Assembly (NCBI RefSeq): GCF_014205225.1
Contig: NZ_JACHNB010000001.1
Coordinates: forward strand, 4,879,501 to 4,943,500
DNA: 64,000 nt
Direction: 5' to 3'
Source of the DNA: Actinoplanes octamycinicus
Lineage (GTDB): Bacteria; Actinomycetota; Actinomycetes; Mycobacteriales; Micromonosporaceae
Shown: positions 59,432-64,000 of the stretch, one piece after another
Layout: each line of letters begins with the position of its first letter
Numbering within the stretch: position 1 is the stretch's first letter
The notes under the pieces: model-generated
The model's database searches: none
The model's input: only the letters and a program-made list of their open reading frames with translations
What the model was told of the DNA's origin: nothing
Program-made: the position numbers and the translations under genes

Positions 59432-59482
59432 ATAAAATCGCACTCAGTGCAGAAATGCAATGACTGCTGATTTGCAGCTGGT
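59432..59482. promoter_or_regulatory. Imperfect inverted repeat between monooxygenase and tetR
   Basis: TCGCAC (59436) and GTGCGA (59479) frame an interval with two similar 12-mers, TGCAGAAATGCA and TGCTGATTTGCA. The AT-rich tract lies between the divergent starts, so a TetR operator is likely here, but the exact symmetry is unclear. Confidence 0.45.
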
Positions 59483-59487
59483 GCGAT

Positions 59488-60099
59488 ATGGTGCGAAGCG
59501 TGTCCCTCCGTGATCGCAAGCGCGCCCGGACCCGGCAGGCTCTCGTCGCCGCCGCTGCCGAGCTGTTCGAGTCCCGTGGCTATGACGCGACGACCATCGC
59601 GGACATCGCAGCGACGGCGGAGATCGGCACCCGGACGTTCTTCAGCTACTTCGCGAGCAAGGAAGATCTGCTCTTCCCGGATACCGACGGGCGGGTGCGG
59701 GCCGCGCTGGAGGCCATCGCCAGCCGCGGACCGGACGACGGGCCGGCCGAGGTGCTGTTGGAGGCGCTTCACCGGATCGGAGACGACAGCGATGATCTGA
59801 CCGGCCGGGTCGCGGCTCTGCGCCTGCACATGATCCGGACGGTTCCCGCGGTCCGGGGGCGCGGTCTGCAGATCCAGATGGACACGCAGCGCGAGATCGC
59901 CCGCCACCTGGCAGCCGCCTTCCCCGACGAGATCGACGAGGTCGGTGCGGCAGCCCTGACCGGCGCTTTCGTCGGCGCGGTGACCGGCGCACTCCAGGTC
60001 CTGCTGGAGGACATGGAGCACCCCACCGACCCGACCACCGTCCAGCGGGCGGTCGAGGTGGCGGTGGAGGTGGCGCTGACCCCGTGGTTCCGCAAGTGA
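59488..60099 (+). CDS. TetR-family regulator
   Basis: A 203-residue regulator: RTRQALVAAAAELFESRGYDATTIADIAATAEIGTRTFFSYFASKEDLLF, the FFSYFxSKEDL form. The C-terminal domain is helical with a long GAFVGAVTGALQVLLED segment. It is divergent from the FAD monooxygenase and is its presumed regulator. ATG at 59488; the GTG at 59500 is an alternative. Confidence 0.92.
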   Translation: MVRSVSLRDRKRARTRQALVAAAAELFESRGYDATTIADIAATAEIGTRTFFSYFASKEDLLFPDTDGRVRAALEAIASRGPDDGPAEVLLEALHRIGDDSDDLTGRVAALRLHMIRTVPAVRGRGLQIQMDTQREIARHLAAAFPDEIDEVGAAALTGAFVGAVTGALQVLLEDMEHPTDPTTVQRAVEVAVEVALTPWFRK

Positions 60100-60198
60100 C
60101 GCGGTGACCAGGCCGAGCCGACGATCGCGTGGCGGAGGACCCGTCGCCCGCGGTCCCATCGGCTCGCCGCTCGCCGCCCTATCGGCGTGCCGACTACC

Positions 60199-60278
60199 CG
60201 GCCTGCCAATCGTCCAACCTGCCAACTACCCGGCCTGCCGAACACCCGGCCTGCCGAACACCCGGCCTGCCGCTCTCG
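60199..60278. repeat. 16-bp tandem repeat, five units
   Basis: CGGCCTGCCGAACACC-type units start at 60199, 60215, 60231, 60247 and 60263; the central two are identical. The 278-bp spacer before the gntR stop otherwise has no gene. Confidence 0.8.
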
Positions 60279-60377
60279 GCTCGCCGCTTGGCGTCTCGTC
60301 ACCTACGGCCCTGCGGCGTGTAGGCCGCGGATGCGAGCAAGCGACCCGACAGGAGAGCGGCGCGATGCTGTGGCTGA

Positions 60378-61106
60378 TCAGGTTGTCGGGCGACTCCAGT
60401 GGACGGACAGGCCGGAGGCGGCGCGTTCGGTGCGGATCTCCATGGCTGAGCCGAGCATGGTGGCACGGTCGACGACCAGCGCCGACCCGTCCAAGGCGTA
60501 GGTGACCCGCTCGGAGACCAGCACCGGCTCGCCGGCCGGTCGCCGGAGCAGGCCGGCCACCGGCTCGGCGAGCAGGCCGGGTCGCACCACCTCGGAGGCC
60601 CGGTGCACCAGGTGGCCATGATCGATCAGCGCGCCGTAGAGCGACGTGTCGCTCAAGTCCGCCGTGGCCAGGTCGGTGCCGCGCACCCAGGACATCTGGT
60701 GCACGGCCGGCCGCCCGGCGACCAGCCGCACCCGCTCCAGGCGCATCGCCGGCCCGTCCCCGAGCGCCGTGGCGGCCCAGTCCGGCGGGGCGCCGACGAC
60801 TTGGTCCAGGATCTCCGTGGTCACGGTGTGACCCTGGGCCCGCAGATCGTCGGCGAACCCGTGCAGCGTGGTGAGCTGATATTTGGCCCGGGGGAACACG
60901 AACGTGCCCCGGCCGGGCTCCTGCGACAGCAGGCCCTCGTCCTCCAACTGCTTGAGGGCCTGCCGCAGCGTTGCCAGCGTCACCCCATAGCGCGTGCTCA
61001 GCTCTTTCTGCGGGGGCAGGGCGGCCCCGGGCGGCAACTCGCCGTCCCTGATCTTGCTGGTCAGGTCATCGGCGATGACCTGATATTTCGGCGTGCGCGG
61101 GGGCAG
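60378..61106 (-). CDS. GntR/HutC-family regulator with UTRA domain, downstream of trpA
   Basis: A 242-residue regulator. The winged-helix [66 protein letters not shown] is followed by a UTRA effector domain (LERVRLVAGRPAVHQMSWV, PVLVSERVTYALDGSALVVDRATML). The conserved part begins inside the end of trpA. The best start is CTG at 61106, six bases after AGGAGG; ATG or GTG codons further upstream (61172, 61184) would add poorly conserved residues. It is the third gene of trpB-trpA-gntR, so it likely autoregulates the operon. Confidence 0.8.
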   Translation of the reverse strand: MPPRTPKYQVIADDLTSKIRDGELPPGAALPPQKELSTRYGVTLATLRQALKQLEDEGLLSQEPGRGTFVFPRAKYQLTTLHGFADDLRAQGHTVTTEILDQVVGAPPDWAATALGDGPAMRLERVRLVAGRPAVHQMSWVRGTDLATADLSDTSLYGALIDHGHLVHRASEVVRPGLLAEPVAGLLRRPAGEPVLVSERVTYALDGSALVVDRATMLGSAMEIRTERAASGLSVHWSRPTT

Positions 61107-61926
61107 CGGGCACCTCCTGGTCGACCTGGTCGAGAGCGGCGCGGAACGCGGCGACCTCGGCTCGCAGGTCATCAGGTGACGCACCGTCCAGAACCCTACG
61201 CATCAGGGCGGCGCCGATCACCACCCCGTCCCCGGCGCGGGCGGCGGTGGCGGCCTGGGCGGGCGTGGAAATGCCGAACCCGAGCAGCACCGGCAGGTCG
61301 GTGACCGCCTTGAGCCGGGCGGCGAGCGGCGCCGCGGTCGTGGCCAGGGCATCGCGCTCGCCGGTGGTGTCCATGACGCTCACCGCGTAGATGAAGCCGC
61401 GGCTCCGCCGGCCGATCTCGGCGAGCCGATCGGGTGGCGTGACCGGCGCTGCCAGCAGCACCAGATCGATGCCGGCGGCCGCGGCGGCCGCCTCCAGACG
61501 GTCCACCTCGTCGAGCGGCACGTCGGGCACGATCAGGCCGGCGACCCCGGCGTCAGCGAGCCGTCGGCAGAAGGCTTCCGGACCGCCTTCCGTCAGCGTG
61601 CGATGGCCTCCTCGGCCGGCGTCTGTCGCGGCTGGGGCGGTGGCGAACGGGTCGCCTCGGAAGACCAGGTTGGCGTAGGTCATCGCGAACAGCGGGATGT
61701 GAATGCGATCCCGGGCCGCGGTCAGGTCGGTCAGGATGGACGCGACCGTGGCGCCGCGGCGCAGGGCCTGGTCGGACGCCTGCTGGATGGTGGTGCCGTC
61801 GAGCATGGGATCGGAGAACGGCAGCCCGATCTCCACGCCGTTGGCGCCCGCCTCCTGATAGGCCAGCAGGTAATCGATCCAGTCCGGGGTGATGCCGCCG
61901 GTGAGGTAAGGGTTGAGCCGCTTCAC
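61066..61926 (-). CDS. trpA: Tryptophan synthase alpha subunit
   Basis: A 286-residue TIM-barrel enzyme that cleaves indole-3-glycerol phosphate. Catalytic E32 lies in [18 protein letters not shown] with D43, and [16 protein letters not shown] plus the phosphate site [12 protein letters not shown] are present. A ~20-residue insert after [15 protein letters not shown] is unusual, and the N-terminus is short. It is coupled to trpB by a 4-bp overlap and overlaps the start of gntR. The rest of the trp genes is absent, so this is a separate trpBA unit. Confidence 0.93.
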   Translation of the reverse strand: MKRLNPYLTGGITPDWIDYLLAYQEAGANGVEIGLPFSDPMLDGTTIQQASDQALRRGATVASILTDLTAARDRIHIPLFAMTYANLVFRGDPFATAPAATDAGRGGHRTLTEGGPEAFCRRLADAGVAGLIVPDVPLDEVDRLEAAAAAAGIDLVLLAAPVTPPDRLAEIGRRSRGFIYAVSVMDTTGERDALATTAAPLAARLKAVTDLPVLLGFGISTPAQAATAARAGDGVVIGAALMRRVLDGASPDDLRAEVAAFRAALDQVDQEVPAAPAHAEISGHRR

Positions 61927-63101
61927 GCGACCTCACCCGCCAGCGTCGCCATGTCCTTGTCGCCGCGCCCGGAGAGGGTCAGCAGCACCGTCGAGCCGGT
62001 GGGCAGGTCGGGCGTGCCGGCCGCACGCAACACCCAGGCCACGGCGTGCGCCGACTCCAGCGCGCAGATGATCCCCTCGCTGCGGGCCAGCCGGCGCACC
62101 GCGTCGAGAACCTCGGTGTCGGTGACCGTCCGATACTCCGCGCGGCCGGTGGTGCCCAGATGCGCGTGCTCCGGGCCGACCCCGGGATAGTCCAGGCCGG
62201 CCGCGATCGACTCGGCCTCGAGCACCTGGCCGTCGGCGTCCTGCAGCACCAGTGAGCGGTAACCGTGCACCACCCCCGGCCTCCCGTTGGTCATCGCCGC
62301 GCCGCCGGCCGCCTCGACACCGATCAGGCGAGCCGGGGTGTCGACGAAACCGGCGAAGGTGCCGGCCGCGTTCGACCCGCCGCCGACGCAGGCCACCACG
62401 ACGTCGGGAATCACCGGCGTCTGCGCCCGGGCCTCCTCGCCGATCACCCGCTGCAACTCCCGGACGAGCCATGGATAGGGGTGTGGGCCGCCCACCGAGC
62501 CGAGACAGAAGTGTGCCTCGTCAACTGCGGCCACCCAGGCCCGCATCGCCTCGTTGGTGGCGTCCTTCAGCGTGCGGCTGCCGCTGGTCACCGGGATGAC
62601 CTCGGCCCCGAGCAGCTCCATCCGGAAGACGTTGAGCCGCTGGCGGGCGATGTCGCGCTCACCCATGTAGACGGTCGCCCGCATGCCGAACAGGGCGGCC
62701 GCGGTGGCCGTGGCGACGCCGTGCTGACCGGCGCCGGTCTCGGCGATCAGCCGGGTCTTGCCCATCCGCTGTGCCAGCAGCGCCTGACCGAGCACGTTGT
62801 TGATTTTGTGCGAGCCGGTGTGCGCCAGGTCCTCCCGCTTGAGCAGGAGGGTCACGCCGAGCTGGGCGGACAGTGTCTCCGCCGGGGTGAGCGCGGTGGG
62901 CCGGCCGGCGTAGTCCTGCCGCAGGCGGGCCAGGCGCTCGTGGAAGGCCGGGTCGGCCCAGGCGTCGCGGAACGCCGCCTCCAGGGCGGCGCAGGCCGGG
63001 ACCAGGGACTCGGGCACATAGCGCCCGCCGAACTCGCCGAACCGGCCGGTCGCGGTGGGAACACTCATCGCTGCCACGTCGGGCACTGCTTGCTTCGCCA
63101 T
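61923..63101 (-). CDS. trpB: Tryptophan synthase beta subunit
   Basis: A 392-residue PLP enzyme condensing indole and serine. Lys99 in HTGSHKINN binds [13 protein letters not shown] and [10 protein letters not shown] complete the site, and [15 protein letters not shown] opens the protein. This is the TrpB1 type that pairs with TrpA. The ATG has GGAGCGGCAG before it; a longer frame would begin inside the palindromic region. It is first in trpB-trpA-gntR, with putative operators just upstream. Confidence 0.96.
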   Translation of the reverse strand: MAKQAVPDVAAMSVPTATGRFGEFGGRYVPESLVPACAALEAAFRDAWADPAFHERLARLRQDYAGRPTALTPAETLSAQLGVTLLLKREDLAHTGSHKINNVLGQALLAQRMGKTRLIAETGAGQHGVATATAAALFGMRATVYMGERDIARQRLNVFRMELLGAEVIPVTSGSRTLKDATNEAMRAWVAAVDEAHFCLGSVGGPHPYPWLVRELQRVIGEEARAQTPVIPDVVVACVGGGSNAAGTFAGFVDTPARLIGVEAAGGAAMTNGRPGVVHGYRSLVLQDADGQVLEAESIAAGLDYPGVGPEHAHLGTTGRAEYRTVTDTEVLDAVRRLARSEGIICALESAHAVAWVLRAAGTPDLPTGSTVLLTLSGRGDKDMATLAGEVA

Positions 63102-63113
63102 CTGCCGCTCCAA

Positions 63114-63169
63114 AGTTATAGAACTCTGCCGCCCAAGCATGCCATGCTGGGCGGCAGAGTTCTAGAACT
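63114..63169. promoter_or_regulatory. Long inverted repeat and HutC-like operators before trpB
   Basis: TAGAACTCTGCCGCCCA (63119-63135) is perfectly complementary to TGGGCGGCAGAGTTCTA (63148-63164), and AGCATG/CATGCT extends the stem with one bulged base. At its ends are AGTTATAGAACT (63114-63125) and the perfect palindrome AGTTCTAGAACT (63158-63169), which fit the GT-x-TA-x-AC type of site bound by HutC-subfamily GntR proteins. It may serve as operator, and as terminator for the gene upstream on this strand. Confidence 0.75.
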
Positions 63170-63184
63170 ATTTGGGAGAGGGGG

Positions 63185-64000
63185 TCAGGCGACCTTGTAC
63201 AGCGCCTCCGGCGTCACCAGGCCGGCCAGCACCTGTCCGTCGTCGGTGATCAGCACGCTGAAGAGCGATCCGCTCAGCAGCCGTCCCTTGCCCCACGACC
63301 CGCTCACCTCGGGCAGCACGCCCAGCAACGCCTGGACCTGCTGGGCCTCCTCGCCCTTGCCCTGGCCGGCCTTGGTCAGCTCGGAGAGGGCGTCCTTCGG
63401 GACGGACGCGGAGATGATCGTGGTCCAGCCCTTGCCGATCACCTTCGGCTCGGCCTGCTTCGACCCGGCCGGCGCGGAGGCGTGCGGCACGGGCTTCTTC
63501 GCGCCGTTCGACGGGGCGAGGTCCTTCGCGCCCGCCTCGTCGATCTTCGCCCCCGGCGGCGGGTTGAAGGTGAACTGCTGCGCGTCCGGCACGGTGAAGC
63601 TGATCGTGTCGAAGGCGACCCGGACCGCCGGCTTCACCGCGTTCTTGGCGTACACCTCGACCCGCAGCGGGATGTGCTGCTCGGCGTCGATCGCCAGCCG
63701 CACCTGCCCGACCAGGGACTCGGTGTCCTTCGGGCTGAGCACCAGTTCGTACGCGTCGCGCCCGGCCACCTGCGCCGCGCCCGTCGTCTCCACCTTGGTG
63801 GTCGGGTCGATCGCGGCGAGCGCCGCGTCGGCAGCCTCCTGCGGCGTCGACGGCACCGCGCTGGGCAGTGACTGCTTGGCCTTGCCGGCGTCGGCGGGCA
63901 GCTTCAGGTGCGTGCCCGTGTTGTCCGAGCTGCTCCACTGCCACACGTCCGACCCGTTGCGGATCACGTCGGTCTCACCCTGCGTCCCCTGCAGGGCGAC
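63185..64000 (-). CDS. LolA/RseB-like envelope lipoprotein-binding protein (5'-truncated by window edge)
   Basis: The visible 271 codons cover the C-terminal part of a LolA/MucB-RseB-fold protein: DVWQWSSSDNTGTHLKL, AGRDAYELVLSPKDTESLVGQVRLAIDAEQHIPLRVEVYAKNAVKPAVRVAFDTISF. A Lys/Ala/Pro-rich segment and a final domain ending SVLITDDGQVLAGLVTPEALYKVA follow. In actinobacteria this architecture occurs in a membrane-anchored sensor-like protein often encoded next to ABC transporter genes. The start lies beyond 64000. It is separated from trpB by the hairpin/operator region. Confidence 0.8.
   Translation of the reverse strand, partial: VALQGTQGETDVIRNGSDVWQWSSSDNTGTHLKLPADAGKAKQSLPSAVPSTPQEAADAALAAIDPTTKVETTGAAQVAGRDAYELVLSPKDTESLVGQVRLAIDAEQHIPLRVEVYAKNAVKPAVRVAFDTISFTVPDAQQFTFNPPPGAKIDEAGAKDLAPSNGAKKPVPHASAPAGSKQAEPKVIGKGWTTIISASVPKDALSELTKAGQGKGEEAQQVQALLGVLPEVSGSWGKGRLLSGSLFSVLITDDGQVLAGLVTPEALYKVA

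Noticed and set aside
60104..60505. Plus-strand frame of 133 codons
   Set aside because: Starts in a tandem-repeat spacer and continues antisense to gntR; no family resemblance.
1..64000. tRNA or rRNA genes
   Set aside because: No cloverleaf with a GGTTCGAATCC-type T-arm and no rRNA-like sequence was recognised by eye; a covariance search would settle it.

Overview
The window is GC-rich actinobacterial DNA with GTG-rich starts, dense ATGA/GTGA overlaps and many small transcription units. An F420-type LLM oxidoreductase, a DHPS2-type FolP, a methyl-accepting chemotaxis protein, a c-di-AMP riboswitch in front of an NlpC/P60 hydrolase, IS110-type DNA and a YbaB/WXG100/toxin locus together fit a motile, sporulating member of the Micromonosporaceae. 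Actinoplanes-like is my inference; no 16S or other marker is present to prove it.

Layout. 1-3.8 kb: 3'-truncated recQ and a PAS/SpoIIE/ATPase/STAS phosphatase. 3.9-10.5 kb: a likely biosynthetic neighbourhood with GTP cyclohydrolase II, a RibD-type reductase, and an operon of MDR dehydrogenase, pterin-synthase-like protein, GT4 glycosyltransferase, methyltransferase and flippase-like membrane protein, with a divergent CDP-alcohol phosphatidyltransferase. 10.5-14.3 kb: small housekeeping and hypothetical genes. 14.3-21 kb: a secreted three-F5/8C galactose oxidase and htpG, bracketed by two inverted copies of a ~122-bp intergenic repeat, one of which is split by an intact IS110-family element. 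21-38 kb: drug-efflux, TetR and MarR modules with clear palindromic operators, a gluconate permease, secreted proteins, folP2, a chemoreceptor and an acetyltransferase. 38-40.7 kb: a lower-GC type VII-secretion-style toxin locus (YbaB, WXG100-like, broken toxin N-terminus, nucleotidyltransferase tip, putative immunity gene). 41.3-49.3 kb: cydA-cydB-cydDC, with cydDC fused and carrying very long linkers, divergent from blaI-M56 peptidase. 49.3-52.2 kb: riboswitch-NlpC/P60, then a MarR/epoxide-hydrolase pair. 52.2-60.4 kb: genes separated by unusual tandem-repeat spacers (AAA ATPase, TPR membrane protein, PAP2 protein, DUF4265-like, FAD monooxygenase/TetR). 60.4-64 kb: trpB-trpA-gntR and a partial LolA/RseB-like lipoprotein-sensing protein.

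How the parts work together. Several units are self-contained regulator-plus-target pairs with visible operators: SDR/TetR, azoreductase/MarR, MFS/TetR, epoxide hydrolase/MarR, cyd/BlaI, and probably trpBA/GntR. The most promising uncharacterised system is the 3.9-10.5 kb pterin/riboflavin-branch, glycosyl- and methyltransferase cluster, whose pterin-synthase-like and dehydrogenase members lack canonical catalytic ligands. The second standout is the IS110 element, whose empty target site can be reconstructed from a second repeat copy in the same window. A third is a ~100-bp dispersed repeat found both in an intergenic spacer and in frame inside the CydDC linker.
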